Below, piece by piece: positions 1 through 9,177 of a stretch of DNA of 64,000 bases. Location: contig NZ_FZOJ01000003.1 of the NCBI RefSeq assembly GCF_900188145.1, positions 233,558-297,557 of the forward strand. The letters are read 5' to 3'. The notes beneath the pieces were generated by a model. It did no database searches and had not been told where the DNA came from. It saw only the letters and a list, made by a program, of their open reading frames with translations. Position 1 is the first letter of the stretch; each line of letters opens with the position of its first letter. Origin of the DNA: Anaerovirgula multivorans. Its GTDB lineage: Bacteria; Bacillota; Clostridia; Peptostreptococcales; Natronincolaceae. A program made the position numbers and the translations under genes.

Positions 1-118
1 ATAATTCAACGTGCTGTTGATAGAACTCTATCATACCCTCCATATCTTTTTGCATTGTATCATAAAAATTTTTTCCAACTAAATCCTTTTCTTTTTTATT
101 ATTTGATAAATTATTCAT
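1..118 (-). CDS. Hypothetical protein, 5' end only (runs off window)
   Basis: An open frame begins at the ATG complementary to 116-118 and stays open to the window edge (39 codons). It is preceded at the right distance by a strong AAGGAGG-type ribosome binding site (122-129). The visible part is hydrophilic and rich in Asn, Lys and Glu, starting MNNLSNNKKEK, with no signal peptide. I do not recognise the family. It is divergent from the methyltransferase gene at 278. Confidence 0.55.
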   Translation of the reverse strand, partial: MNNLSNNKKEKDLVGKNFYDTMQKDMEGMIEFYQQHVEL

Positions 119-195
119 CAGCATCCTCCTTAGTGTCTTCTTCTACTAGTATAATATAAAATATTATACTTAAACAAGGTAAAATATGAATCAAT

Positions 196-224
196 TTGAT
201 TTATTTATATTTATTTGCTATAAT
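196..224 (+). promoter_or_regulatory. Sigma-A promoter for the methyltransferase gene
   Basis: TTGATT (196-201) and a consensus TATAAT (219-224) are separated by exactly 17 bases, about 54 bases before the start codon at 278. Read directly from sequence; activity is inferred. Confidence 0.55.
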
Positions 225-277
225 ATCATTAAATTATAAATGATTATAATCAAATGCAATAACTGGAAGGAGATATT

Positions 278-889
278 ATGGAATATACTGGTGAAAGAGT
301 GATTCCTAAGTTAATGAATCCAAGAAATGGAATGCTTATTGAACATATAGCACGTTATGAATTTGCTAAATCCTTTTGCACAGGCCGTGTATTAGATATA
401 GCCTGTGGCAGCGGCTATGGCAGTGAAGTTTTGTTGGCAGACAACCCTAAGAAAATTAGTGAATTGGTTGGTATTGATATAGATCATGAAGCGATAGCCT
501 ACGCTAAAAAACATTATCATTGTGACAAGACCTCTTATTACATAGATGATGCTTTAAACAAAAATCTCCATAAAATCTATGGAACCTTTGATACGATTAT
601 TAGCTTCGAAACGATAGAACATTTTGAAGGAGATGAACAATTTGTTGAAAATCTCTATAAATTGTTAAAACCTAACGGAACACTGATTATCTCAACACCC
701 TTTGGCCGCGGTAAAAATCATCCTTGCAGTTCTCCATTTCACGTTTATCAATATACAGAAGAGGAATTTATAGAGGTATTAAAACCGTTTAAACAGTTAA
801 CCATGTATCATCAAATTGATACAAAGATTGAAATTCCAAAAGAAAATCAAAAATATTATTTAATGGTCGCTGTATGCAGAAAATCATAG
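278..889 (+). CDS. Class I SAM-dependent methyltransferase
   Basis: A 203-residue protein with a Rossmann-type methyltransferase core. Motif I, VLDIACGSGYG, is at residues 38-48, an acidic motif II (GIDID) near 65-69, and a motif like FDTIISFETIEHF near 104-116. The N-terminal TGERV(I)P is common in methyltransferases of sugar-nucleotide, ubiquinone-like or surface-glycan neighbourhoods. The substrate cannot be read from sequence. GGAAGGAGA lies just before the ATG. The gene stands alone, with its own promoter upstream and a strong terminator (913-943) after it. Confidence 0.85.
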   Translation: MEYTGERVIPKLMNPRNGMLIEHIARYEFAKSFCTGRVLDIACGSGYGSEVLLADNPKKISELVGIDIDHEAIAYAKKHYHCDKTSYYIDDALNKNLHKIYGTFDTIISFETIEHFEGDEQFVENLYKLLKPNGTLIISTPFGRGKNHPCSSPFHVYQYTEEEFIEVLKPFKQLTMYHQIDTKIEIPKENQKYYLMVAVCRKS

Positions 890-912
890 CTTTAGAACAA
901 GTGAGTGCTAAA

Positions 913-943
913 AAGCCAAGAAGAGATTATTTCTTCTTGGCTT
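913..943 (+). terminator. Intrinsic terminator after the methyltransferase gene
   Basis: A perfect 12-bp inverted repeat, AAGCCAAGAAGA (913-924) and its complement (932-943), with a short A/T loop, 24 bases after the stop codon. Confidence 0.7.
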
Positions 944-957
944 CTTAGTATACAAAC

Positions 958-1080
958 ACCTATAGGCTTACGTCTCTAAATTTTAATATACTAAGGGCTA
1001 CATTTGCAGCCCACGGTTTTGGGCGAAACCGTAGCCCGTGTATATTAAAATTTAGTTTTAAAAGCGTATGTCTATGAAGG
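958..1080. repeat. Dispersed palindromic repeat, copy A
   Basis: An imperfect palindrome of about 120 bp. The arms CTAAATTTTAATATAC and its exact complement (about 976-991 and 1040-1055) enclose a GC-richer core containing TTTGCAGCCCACGG and GGGCGAAACCGTA. The outer ends are degenerate inverted repeats (CCTATAGGCTTACG type). The same core and arms recur at 51878-52005, and the core alone at 28938-28971. No ORF is present. It is a miniature-element or REP-like repeat between convergent genes. Confidence 0.65.
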
Positions 1081-1139
1081 ATAACTAGTACTCTCTTAAA
1101 TAAATTCCCTATGGACATGGCCACTTAGTTTCGTATCAT

Positions 1140-3101
1140 TTATATGATAGCCTTATACTTAATTAATGTTGCAGAACTCATAACCACAAGTATGGAACCT
1201 AAATTATGTATTAACGCACCCATTACTGGGTTGATTATACCCAATGCCGCAAGAAGGATAGCAACAAAATTAATCGTTAAAGATAGACCAATATTTACTT
1301 TTATGGTGCGAAGTACCTTTTTGGTCAATACAAACAATTCAGGAATTTTGCTTATATCATCCGACATCAGAGCAATATCAGCGGTTTCTACAGCAACATC
1401 TGCACCTAATGCTGCCATAGCTATACCTACATCTGCTCTAGCAAATGCAGGAGCATCATTGATTCCATCCCCAACCATACATACTTTTTTGTTATCTTTT
1501 ATCTGAGAAGCTATAACTTTTACTTTTCCTTCTGGTAGCTGTTCAGCATAAACTTTTTCAATCCCTACTTTGGCCGCTACCCAGGATGCAGCATTTTTGT
1601 TGTCCCCCGTTAAAATGAGAATATTATTTATACCTATATTCTTTATATCAGAAATAGCTTTTTCTACATTATTCTTGACTTGGTCTGCTACATTAATTAG
1701 ACCAATAATCCTCTCCTCAACAGCTACACCCATAACAGTTTTACCTAAATGTTGATGATGTTCTACTATTTTCATTTCCTCTTTTGAAATTTTAACCTTA
1801 TTTTCTTTAAGTAGTTTTACATTACCTACGATTACCTTCTCATCGTTAATTCTAGATATAATACCTTCACCTAACTGGACATCAAAGGCTAAAGGATCCG
1901 GAATATCTAAAGACTTTTCTTTTGCTTTTTTATAAATGGCTTTACCTAGTGGATGCTCAGAAAATTTTTCAGCTATTGCTGCAATTTCCAATATCCCATC
2001 CTCCGTACAATCCTCATGAAGACTTATAATATCAATGACCTCAGGCCTCCCATAAGTAATAGTTCCTGTTTTATCAAATGTGATCGTATCTACTTTGCCC
2101 AAATTTTCCATGGCTTCTCCACTCTTTATGAGAATACCCTTTCTTGCTGCATTTCCTATACCTGCCATAATAGCGGTGGGAGTTGCCAATACCAATGCAC
2201 ATGGACAAAATACAACAAGGATTGTAACTGCTCTTGTAATATCCCTTGTAACCATATAGGTAATGATAGAAAATATCAAAGCTAATGGCACAATAACCGT
2301 TGCCATTTTATCTGCCAATCTTACTACTGGGGCTTTTTTCTCTTCTGCTTCCTTTACAAGTCTTATCAATTTTGATAAAGAAGTATCTTCTCCCACCTTT
2401 GTTGCCTTTACTTCAATAACCCCTAATTGATTTAATGTACCAACAAAGACCTCATCTCCAATGGCTTTATCAATCGGCATAGATTCCCCAGTAATGATGG
2501 ATTGATTAATGGTTGACTTCCCATTGATAATTACTCCATCTACTGGAATTGCTTCTCCTGGCTTGATGAGAAGAAGATCTCCCACCTTTATTTCCTCTAC
2601 TGCAATACTCTTTTCTCCTAAAGGTGTTCTAATCCTTCCCATCTCAGGAGATAGCTGAATTAATTTTTTTATGCCCTTTTTAGCTTTCGCAACAGTCCTA
2701 TCCTCCAATATTTCACCCAGCATCATAATAAAGGCTATTTCACCTGCTGCAAAGTATTCACCTATGATGATGGATGCTATAAGGGCAATGCTAACCAATA
2801 CGCCTGCCTTGATATCAAAGCTTCTAAGGAATCCTTTTACTGCTGCATGTAAGATCGGCGTACCACTAATAAGAATACTAAACCAAGCAACATCAAAGGG
2901 TAATGTATTATTAAGCCACCCAAACCAACTTATCACAAGGAATACTCCAGACAAAGAGGTTAAGGCAATAGTACGACCTTCCCCTTCCAGAAAATACTTT
3001 CTAATTATTGATGTTTTTTCATTGCTTTTTACCTTGTTTCTATGTATAAACTCTACTTCTGTATCATCCTTATTTATCTCTTTTACAGTATTGTCCACCA
3101 A
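1140..3101 (-). CDS. Heavy-metal-translocating P1B-type ATPase
   Basis: A 653-residue membrane pump that exports (or supplies) a transition metal at the cost of ATP. Visible landmarks are the actuator TGES (about 204-207), the metal-site CPC in the sixth membrane helix (299-301), the phosphorylation motif DKTGT (343-347), the HP dipeptide of the nucleotide domain and GDGINDAPA near 560. There is no N-terminal CxxC metal-binding domain; the N-terminus is a short charged tail. The last helix has HNLGS rather than the Asp-containing Zn/Cd ATPase motif, so the metal is uncertain (Zn, Cd, Cu or Co). Start is TTG at 3101 or the adjacent GTG at 3098, behind AAGGAGGAGG. The MarR gene lies 20 bases upstream, probably co-transcribed. 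Confidence 0.9.
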   Translation of the reverse strand: MVDNTVKEINKDDTEVEFIHRNKVKSNEKTSIIRKYFLEGEGRTIALTSLSGVFLVISWFGWLNNTLPFDVAWFSILISGTPILHAAVKGFLRSFDIKAGVLVSIALIASIIIGEYFAAGEIAFIMMLGEILEDRTVAKAKKGIKKLIQLSPEMGRIRTPLGEKSIAVEEIKVGDLLLIKPGEAIPVDGVIINGKSTINQSIITGESMPIDKAIGDEVFVGTLNQLGVIEVKATKVGEDTSLSKLIRLVKEAEEKKAPVVRLADKMATVIVPLALIFSIITYMVTRDITRAVTILVVFCPCALVLATPTAIMAGIGNAARKGILIKSGEAMENLGKVDTITFDKTGTITYGRPEVIDIISLHEDCTEDGILEIAAIAEKFSEHPLGKAIYKKAKEKSLDIPDPLAFDVQLGEGIISRINDEKVIVGNVKLLKENKVKISKEEMKIVEHHQHLGKTVMGVAVEERIIGLINVADQVKNNVEKAISDIKNIGINNILILTGDNKNAASWVAAKVGIEKVYAEQLPEGKVKVIASQIKDNKKVCMVGDGINDAPAFARADVGIAMAALGADVAVETADIALMSDDISKIPELFVLTKKVLRTIKVNIGLSLTINFVAILLAALGIINPVMGALIHNLGSILVVMSSATLIKYKAII

Positions 3102-3121
3102 TAGTTTTCCTCCTCCTTTCC

Positions 3122-3565
3122 TTAAAAGGTATTGGCATTTATTTTTTTAAGTATATTAAGTAGTTGTTCAACTTCATCCTCTAAAAGAGAAGATATCATT
3201 TGTTCTGTTAAATCAACATGATATTTATGATGTTCTTTAGCAGCTTCCATTCCCTTTTCTGTAAGACTAATCAAAATCATCCGTCTATCTTCCTTCGTGA
3301 ATTCCCTTTGGGCATAATTCTTCTTTTCCAGCCTATCTACTGTTACAGTAGTTGTTCCAGTTGTTACACCTAGCTTTCCAGCTAAATCCTTCATATTCAT
3401 CCTTCCATACCTTCCCAGTATTTCAATAGCATGGGCCTCAGAAACTGTCAATTCGCTGCTTTTGATTACAGAGCTTTCCCAAGAGGAAAAGCCATTAAAG
3501 AAATAGAGTAATTCATCCGTTAAATTTTTAGTAACTTCGTTAGAGGATTCCATGGTAAACATCAT
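3122..3565 (-). CDS. MarR-family transcriptional regulator
   Basis: A 147-residue winged-helix repressor. The recognition region MNMKDLAGKLGVTTGTTTV and the wing motif KEDRRMILISLTEKG are clear MarR signatures. It is first in a two-gene unit with the metal ATPase, so it probably autoregulates and controls the pump; this is inference from context. Three in-frame ATGs lie at 3565, 3562 and 3553. The AAAAGGAG site touches the first two, so translation from 3553 (MESSNEV) is also plausible. Confidence 0.85.
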   Translation of the reverse strand: MMFTMESSNEVTKNLTDELLYFFNGFSSWESSVIKSSELTVSEAHAIEILGRYGRMNMKDLAGKLGVTTGTTTVTVDRLEKKNYAQREFTKEDRRMILISLTEKGMEAAKEHHKYHVDLTEQMISSLLEDEVEQLLNILKKINANTF

Positions 3566-3581
3566 CTCCTTTTCAAAAAAA

Positions 3582-3624
3582 CATTATTTGAAATTCATAT
3601 AATTTAATAAAAATATTATTTGAA
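3582..3624 (-). promoter_or_regulatory. Candidate MarR operator (direct repeats)
   Basis: Read on the minus strand, TTCAAATAAT occurs twice, centred about 31 bases apart, immediately upstream of the MarR gene, with a near-inverted ATATGAAT between them. Repeat and position are seen; function as the autoregulatory operator is inferred. Confidence 0.35.
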
Positions 3625-3739
3625 TATAATATAGTTTGAACTTCAAGATATATGATATCATAAATATTCTTTCTTCACAATAAAAATTTCATAATGTATA
3701 TGTCAGTTTTACAATACCAAGAAATTACAAAAAAGATTA

Positions 3740-3815
3740 AACGGCCTTAGCCCAATGGAGTTTAGGGCTCTAGCCGCTTAAGTAATGTATATTAAAATTA
3801 AAGTTTAAAATTGGT
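3740..3815. repeat. Degenerate palindromic repeat, copy C (possible)
   Basis: A hairpin (CGGCCTTAGCCC facing GGGCTCTAGCCG, with a 3-base internal mismatch) is followed by TGTATATTAAAATTAAAG, resembling the GTATATTAAAATTTAG arm of copies A and B. It lies in the 290-bp gap between the MarR gene and the response regulator. It may instead act as the response regulator's terminator. Confidence 0.35.
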
Positions 3816-3854
3816 TATCTATACTTGACAGGAAGTAGTTCAAATTCATGAAAA

Positions 3855-4601
3855 TTATATAAATGTATATTTATTTCTATATTCCAAAGGTGATATTCCA
3901 TAGGCCTTCTTAAAGACTCTACTAAAATAATGCTGTGATGTATATCCTACTCTTGTGGAGACGTCATACATGGTAACTCTAGGATGATGGTCTTCTAAGA
4001 TTTGTTTTGCCTTCTCTAATCTTATATCCGTTAAATACTCTATAAAGGACTTCCCAATCTCTTGTTTCATCAATTTGCTGATATAGGATTTATTCACATT
4101 AAACAACTGTGATATATGGGATAAATCCAATTCGCTGTCAGTATAATGCTTATCTATATATTTTTTGACAGATCTAACAATACATGAATACTGGGTGCTT
4201 TTTTCTGTTATAATTTCCTTTTTATCAGTTCCAAAGGCTTCTGCAATTTTTTTCAGGAGATTATCAAACTCATTTTTAGAAACAGGCTTTAACAAATAAT
4301 CAAACACGTGAAGTTTTATGGCTTTATGGGCATACTCAAAATTGTCATATCCAGTAATAATCACTACTATACTATTTGAAGAAATCTTATTCAACTGGCT
4401 AATAAAATGAAGTCCATTCAGCATTGGCATATTAATATCCACTAAAAACAATTCTGGAGATGTCTTTGTGATGTATTCTAAAGCTTCTCTACCATTCTTT
4501 ACCTCTGCAACCACCTCAAATCGATAGGGACTTTCATCGATCCACTGTTTAAGTCCTTTTCTAATTTTGGGCTCATCATCCGCAATAAGAACTTTAAACA
4601 T
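3855..4601 (-). CDS. AraC-type response regulator (YesN family)
   Basis: A 248-residue cytoplasmic regulator. The N-terminal receiver has the acidic pair DDE near residues 8-10 and the phospho-acceptor Asp in LFLVDINMP; GYDNFEYA and the Lys in LLKPV follow. A C-terminal AraC double helix-turn-helix has ISQLFNVNKSYISKLMKQ and the signature VGYTSQHYFSRVFKKAYGISPLEYR. The gene overlaps the end of the sensor kinase gene. The ATG at 4601 has better spacing to AAGGGAG than the one at 4607. With the kinase it follows the MATE gene of the first nik cluster, so it may respond to the same metal or metallophore cue (inference). Confidence 0.88.
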   Translation of the reverse strand: MFKVLIADDEPKIRKGLKQWIDESPYRFEVVAEVKNGREALEYITKTSPELFLVDINMPMLNGLHFISQLNKISSNSIVVIITGYDNFEYAHKAIKLHVFDYLLKPVSKNEFDNLLKKIAEAFGTDKKEIITEKSTQYSCIVRSVKKYIDKHYTDSELDLSHISQLFNVNKSYISKLMKQEIGKSFIEYLTDIRLEKAKQILEDHHPRVTMYDVSTRVGYTSQHYFSRVFKKAYGISPLEYRNKYTFI

Positions 4602-6201
4602 ATCCATTCTCCCTTCTTATTCTGGGTATAGTTATGGTAACGGTCGTCCATCCACTTTGAGATTGAAATTCTAATCCATATTTTTCACCATGCTCTAGCT
4701 TTATTCTATGATTTACATTATATAATCCATAGCCCTTAATGGCTTCTGTCTTTCTATCTAACCTTAAAGCATGATTTATTTCCTCTAAGGCATCTAATGA
4801 TATTTCTGAATTATTCATAATTTTTATAACAACATCTTCATTTTTCTGAGTAATACAAATAGAAATTTCTCCTCTGTTTTCCCTTCCATTCACTCCATGC
4901 ACCACGGCATTTTCTACAATAGGCTGTAAAAGAACCCTCATAATCATATACTCCATAAGACAATCGTCATAATGAATACTATAAGTCAACTGATCCTCAT
5001 ACCTGGATTTTTGAATCCTAAGATAACTATCAATATGTTCAAGTTCTTCATCAAGGGTGATAAAGGTTTTGCCATTACTAAGCCCAATTCTGAAATAGGT
5101 ACTTAAAGACTCTATAAGGCTCAAAACTTCCTCTGTATTATCCTCCATAGCTGCCCACTTGATGGTATCAAGGGTATTATAAAGAAAATGTGGTTTGATC
5201 TGCTCTTGCATGATCCTAAGTCTCATTTCTTTCTTTTGATAGCTGAGTTTTTCAAGTTTTTCCGTCATATTGTTAAAACTGCAGATAAGACTACCTATTT
5301 CATCTTTCCTATTACTTTCCAGCTTTACAGATAAATCACCATCTTCTACTTTTTTCATAAGTTTCTTTAACTTATCAATAGGCTTAATAATAGAAGCGAA
5401 GCTAGTGGTCAGTAAAATCACTACAATAATCAGCAGTATGATTCCAAAAATCAGTATGGATTTACGCATATCATGATTAATCTCATCTATATTTTTTTCA
5501 CAAATATAGTAGTTAAGGGACCAACCTCTAGCAGCTCCTATATCTGTCTCAAAAACTACATGGTTTTCCCCTATAAAGTCATGGTATAAATTTTTTTCAT
5601 CTGTATGAATACTATTGTTATTTATCAGTATTTCTCCAATACCATCATATACATTGATTCTTGATGCTATTCTTATCAAATTCTCAAGAGGAATCTCTGC
5701 ATAGAGAAACTCAATCTCTCTATTTACCCCTCCTACTTTATAAAGCATGACGACAATCTTTTGATCATTTTTTTCTTTTGGCTCGCTTACTTTAAAGGAG
5801 GCATTTTCCTTCAATGTATTTTTATAATACTTTTCCTCACTGATGGATTGTCTTATACCATCATAGCCTAGTTTATAGCCACCATATTTTACAATCCCCA
5901 TATCAAGGTAAATATCACTTTTTTGTTTATACACAGACTGGATATATTCTCTAGCCTCTACTTCATTCATATCAGAGATGATAATACAATCTGCCATCAT
6001 CTGTAGTTCTATTTTTCTCTGCTGAAGCCAGTAGGATATTTGGTTTCCCCTAGCATCAATGATTTGATTTGTAAGATCCATATTAAGCAGGGTAACTCTT
6101 TCCTTTACCTTACTGTCCATAATATAAAGGTATATAGAAAATAATACAGAAAAAGCTATTAATATAGATACTATGATTTTCATTTTAATAGATATTCGCA
6201 C
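4594..6201 (-). CDS. Membrane sensor histidine kinase (YesM family)
   Basis: A 535-residue kinase: an N-terminal membrane helix (about 8-26), an extracellular sensor domain to about residue 245, a second helix rich in Ile/Leu/Val, a HAMP linker (IIKPIDKLKKLMKKVEDG), the phospho-acceptor IKPHFLYNTLDTIKW of the His_kinase family, and a HATPase domain with VENAVVHG and GYGLYNV. It starts at GTG behind GAAGGTGAT. It overlaps the response regulator by 8-14 bases and lies 42 bases after the MATE gene. The large extracytoplasmic loop suggests an external ligand. Confidence 0.88.
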   Translation of the reverse strand: MRISIKMKIIVSILIAFSVLFSIYLYIMDSKVKERVTLLNMDLTNQIIDARGNQISYWLQQRKIELQMMADCIIISDMNEVEAREYIQSVYKQKSDIYLDMGIVKYGGYKLGYDGIRQSISEEKYYKNTLKENASFKVSEPKEKNDQKIVVMLYKVGGVNREIEFLYAEIPLENLIRIASRINVYDGIGEILINNNSIHTDEKNLYHDFIGENHVVFETDIGAARGWSLNYYICEKNIDEINHDMRKSILIFGIILLIIVVILLTTSFASIIKPIDKLKKLMKKVEDGDLSVKLESNRKDEIGSLICSFNNMTEKLEKLSYQKKEMRLRIMQEQIKPHFLYNTLDTIKWAAMEDNTEEVLSLIESLSTYFRIGLSNGKTFITLDEELEHIDSYLRIQKSRYEDQLTYSIHYDDCLMEYMIMRVLLQPIVENAVVHGVNGRENRGEISICITQKNEDVVIKIMNNSEISLDALEEINHALRLDRKTEAIKGYGLYNVNHRIKLEHGEKYGLEFQSQSGWTTVTITIPRIRRENGYV

Positions 6202-6243
6202 AAGATCACCTTCTATATAAATCTTACAAATATTCTTTAGAAT

Positions 6244-7572
6244 CTAGATGGAAATGACATGACTAGTCTCCAAAAGAAAAACTTTTTTCTTAAAGTTTGT
6301 AACATAAAATGCAAGAAAAACACTTCGTCCTAAGCTAAAAAGAATATAAGAAAGCCATAAACCATGGTTACCCCAAAGAGGCACTATTGCAAAATAAGCC
6401 ATCAGGAATGTCATAAGAGATAAAAGCATTGAATTTCTGACAGGAGCAGTATAAGTGGCACCAGTAAATATCCCATAATAGACCAATCCAATCCCCACAA
6501 CAAATGGATAAACAACCAACCACATGGAATAAATTGAACTTAAATAGATTATATTTTCAATAGATGTAAAAATACTGATTATTCCACCTCTTAAAAAGTA
6601 TATTAGAAGTGCCATGACGGATGCTAATATAAAGGTGGTCTTGGTAGAAATAGTTAAAACTTCATGATATAGCTTTGTATTTTTTTCCCCAACAGCTGTA
6701 CCTACAAAAACACTGGAGGCATTGGCAAATCCATCAAAAAAATATGCGATAATATACTGTATCTGAAATAAAACTGCGTTAGCCGCCAGCATTTCGGTTC
6801 CAAGAGAAGCCCCTTTTGCAACAAACATATTGGTTACTATAAGTAAGCATACAGTTCTAATCATAAGGTCAGTATTCACACCCATAATTTTTTTGAAGAC
6901 TGCTTTGTCAAATAGCTCCGATAGATAACTTTTAATTGCAAATAGATTGAGGTTTACACTAATGAGATAAAACCCAATGATAAAGGCTGTAATTTGTGCT
7001 ATCAAAGTAGCATAAGCAACACCAGCAACACCCATTTTAAAATGCATTACAAATACTATGTCTAAAACTATATTGAGTATATTTGTAAAAATTTGCAAAA
7101 ACATAGATGCCTTTACGAGTTTTCTTCCCATAAGCCATCCAAGGTTGACGTAATTGAGTAAAACGAAAGGTGCCCCCCAAATTAAAATATGAAAATAAGT
7201 AAAGGCCTGACGTTGCACCTCCACATCGGGGTTAATTAGCTTCATAGCAATATTGATGATTGATCCTTGAAATATCACAAAAAATAGACTTACTATGATA
7301 GCAATAACACTAGGTCTCAATAAGGCAAACAAACTATCCTTTTCAGCCTTTGTTCCCAGCGCCTGAGCAGAATAGCCTGATGTACTTACTCTCAAAAAAC
7401 CAAATAACCAATAGAGGGTACTAAAAATCACTGTACCCACCGCAACACCTCCTATATAGGCAGGATCTTCAAGTCTGCCTATAACCGCTGTATCTACCGC
7501 CCCCAATAAAGGCTGTGTAATTGTTGATATTGTAAAAGGTATAGCGAGTTTAAGATATTCTTTGTACTTCAT
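6244..7572 (-). CDS. MATE-family efflux transporter
   Basis: A 442-residue multi-span membrane protein of the MATE/DinF type: about 12 hydrophobic segments, an N-terminal IPFTISTITQPLLGAVDTAVIG motif region, and a second repeat beginning near residue 225. The family exports organic cations or small molecules using Na+ or H+ gradients. The start codon lies inside the upstream nikE gene (23-base overlap) with its own GGGAGGAAA site, so it is translationally coupled to a metal importer. Export of a metal chelator is one possibility; ordinary drug or metabolite efflux is another. Confidence 0.85.
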   Translation of the reverse strand: MKYKEYLKLAIPFTISTITQPLLGAVDTAVIGRLEDPAYIGGVAVGTVIFSTLYWLFGFLRVSTSGYSAQALGTKAEKDSLFALLRPSVIAIIVSLFFVIFQGSIINIAMKLINPDVEVQRQAFTYFHILIWGAPFVLLNYVNLGWLMGRKLVKASMFLQIFTNILNIVLDIVFVMHFKMGVAGVAYATLIAQITAFIIGFYLISVNLNLFAIKSYLSELFDKAVFKKIMGVNTDLMIRTVCLLIVTNMFVAKGASLGTEMLAANAVLFQIQYIIAYFFDGFANASSVFVGTAVGEKNTKLYHEVLTISTKTTFILASVMALLIYFLRGGIISIFTSIENIIYLSSIYSMWLVVYPFVVGIGLVYYGIFTGATYTAPVRNSMLLSLMTFLMAYFAIVPLWGNHGLWLSYILFSLGRSVFLAFYVTNFKKKVFLLETSHVISI

Positions 7573-8353
7573 ATATTTCCTCCCTAGAATCCATAGTCAT
7601 AGCAGCATGTAACAATGCTTTAGCATATTGACTTTTGACATTTTTTAGTTTATTCATACAATTAACTTCCTCAACAATATTCCCCTCTTTAAAAAATACA
7701 ACCCGATCGCATATATAAGTAACTGCTGTTAAATCATGGGTAATAAAGACATAGGATATATCTAGCTCTTTTTTTAGTTGAATCAGTAAATCAAGTACCT
7801 GAACCTGAATAGATACATCTAAAGAACTTATGGCTTCATCAAGAATAATGAATTTAGGGTTTGTAGCAATGGCTCTAGCAATGCATACCCTTTGCAATTG
7901 CCCACCACTAAGCTGATGGGGATAACGATACAGGTATTCTTTTGATAAACCTACCTTTTCCAACAAATCTATAATCCTATTGATGGTCTCTTTTTTGCTT
8001 AACTTTTCAAATACTTTGATTGGCTCTGAAATGATATCTATGATTTTTAGCCTAGGGTTAGCAGATGATCCATAGTCTTGAAAAACTACACTTACCTTCT
8101 CTTTTTCAACTTTCCTGTTTTTTTTACTGATATCTATACCATCAATCAGTATACTACCGCAATCCCCCTTCTCAACACCGATTATTAAACGACCTAAGGT
8201 GCTTTTACCGCTACCACTTTCTCCAATGATACCAAGGCATTCCCCTTCCTTAAGACTTAGAGATACACCTTTCAAAATTTCAACGCTTTCTTTTTTTATG
8301 ATACCAAAAGGTTTTTTATAACTTTTATAAACATTCTTCACTTCCAACAACAT
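7550..8353 (-). CDS. nikE: Nickel-type ABC transporter ATPase (NikE), system 1
   Basis: A 267-residue ATP-binding subunit of the Opp/Nik class. Walker A GESGSGKST is near residue 43, the signature LSGGQLQR near 146, Walker B FIILDEAISSLD near 168 and the switch His in FITHDL near 200. The C-terminus has the extended tail typical of OppD/OppF-type ATPases. It pairs with NikD at the cytoplasmic face. Ten bases separate it from nikD; its 3' end overlaps the MATE gene. Confidence 0.87.
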   Translation of the reverse strand: MLLEVKNVYKSYKKPFGIIKKESVEILKGVSLSLKEGECLGIIGESGSGKSTLGRLIIGVEKGDCGSILIDGIDISKKNRKVEKEKVSVVFQDYGSSANPRLKIIDIISEPIKVFEKLSKKETINRIIDLLEKVGLSKEYLYRYPHQLSGGQLQRVCIARAIATNPKFIILDEAISSLDVSIQVQVLDLLIQLKKELDISYVFITHDLTAVTYICDRVVFFKEGNIVEEVNCMNKLKNVKSQYAKALLHAAMTMDSREEIYEVQRIS

Positions 8354-8363
8354 GAGGCTCCCC

Positions 8364-9173
8364 CTATCCTACAATCTGATGAAACTTATCCATCAATGCC
8401 TTTCTTGTGTTGATTAAATATCTTGTATGCTCACTTCTAGGATTCCTTAAAACATACTGTGTTTCACCTTTTTCTACAATTTTACCATCCTTCATCACTA
8501 GGATATCATCGGATATTTTTGCTACTGCTCCTAAATCGTGAGATATGAAAATCATAGATGTATTATGCTTTTCTTTAATTCCAGAAAATTCCTTCATTAC
8601 CTTCGCTACATTGATGGCATCTACTGCAGTAGTTGGCTCATCGGCAATAATAATACTTGGTTTCAGCGTAAGCGCAGTCCCAATCATCACTCTTTGGAGC
8701 ATACCTCCACTCAATTGATGGGGATATTTTTTAAGTACGTCCTTAGGATGAAGTATATTCATATTTTCCAGGGTTTTTAGGGAAAGTCCTAGCGCTTCTT
8801 TTTTACTTATGTCAAGATTTTCAATAAAAGTCTCAGTCATTTGTTCTTGTATAGGATAAAGAGGATCAAAAGAAGTCATAGGATTTTGTAATATCATGGA
8901 AATTTCTTTGCCTCTTATCTGTCTAATCTTCCTTTTATCCGCCTTCAATAGGTGTATGTCATTAAAGATGACTTCTCCTTTTATATGAAAGTCCTTATCC
9001 AGCAGCCCTAGTATGGCTTTACATGTGATACTCTTGCCACTTCCACTTTCTCCAACAATACCAAGGCACCGATTTTTCTCTAAGCTAAAAGAAATATCTG
9101 AAATGATATTTGTTGACACTTTGTGATCCATATGATGGACTTCTAAATGATTGACCTTTAATATTTCTTTCAT
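8364..9173 (-). CDS. nikD: Nickel-type ABC transporter ATPase (NikD), system 1
   Basis: A 269-residue ABC ATPase with GESGSGKSI Walker A, a Q-loop in MILQNPMTSFDPLYPI, the signature LSGGMLQR, and Walker B IIIADEPTTAVD. NPMTSFDPL is frequent in NikD/DppD proteins. The ATG at 9173 is chosen because AAGGAGGT lies just before it; the preceding GTG is part of the spacer. It is tightly packed between nikC (4 bases) and nikE (10 bases). Confidence 0.87.
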   Translation of the reverse strand: MKEILKVNHLEVHHMDHKVSTNIISDISFSLEKNRCLGIVGESGSGKSITCKAILGLLDKDFHIKGEVIFNDIHLLKADKRKIRQIRGKEISMILQNPMTSFDPLYPIQEQMTETFIENLDISKKEALGLSLKTLENMNILHPKDVLKKYPHQLSGGMLQRVMIGTALTLKPSIIIADEPTTAVDAINVAKVMKEFSGIKEKHNTSMIFISHDLGAVAKISDDILVMKDGKIVEKGETQYVLRNPRSEHTRYLINTRKALMDKFHQIVG

Positions 9174-9177
9174 CACC

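Noticed and set aside
1144..1506. 120-residue plus-strand ORF inside the metal ATPase gene
   Set aside because: Antisense shadow of a strongly conserved P-type ATPase; no ribosome site and implausible composition.
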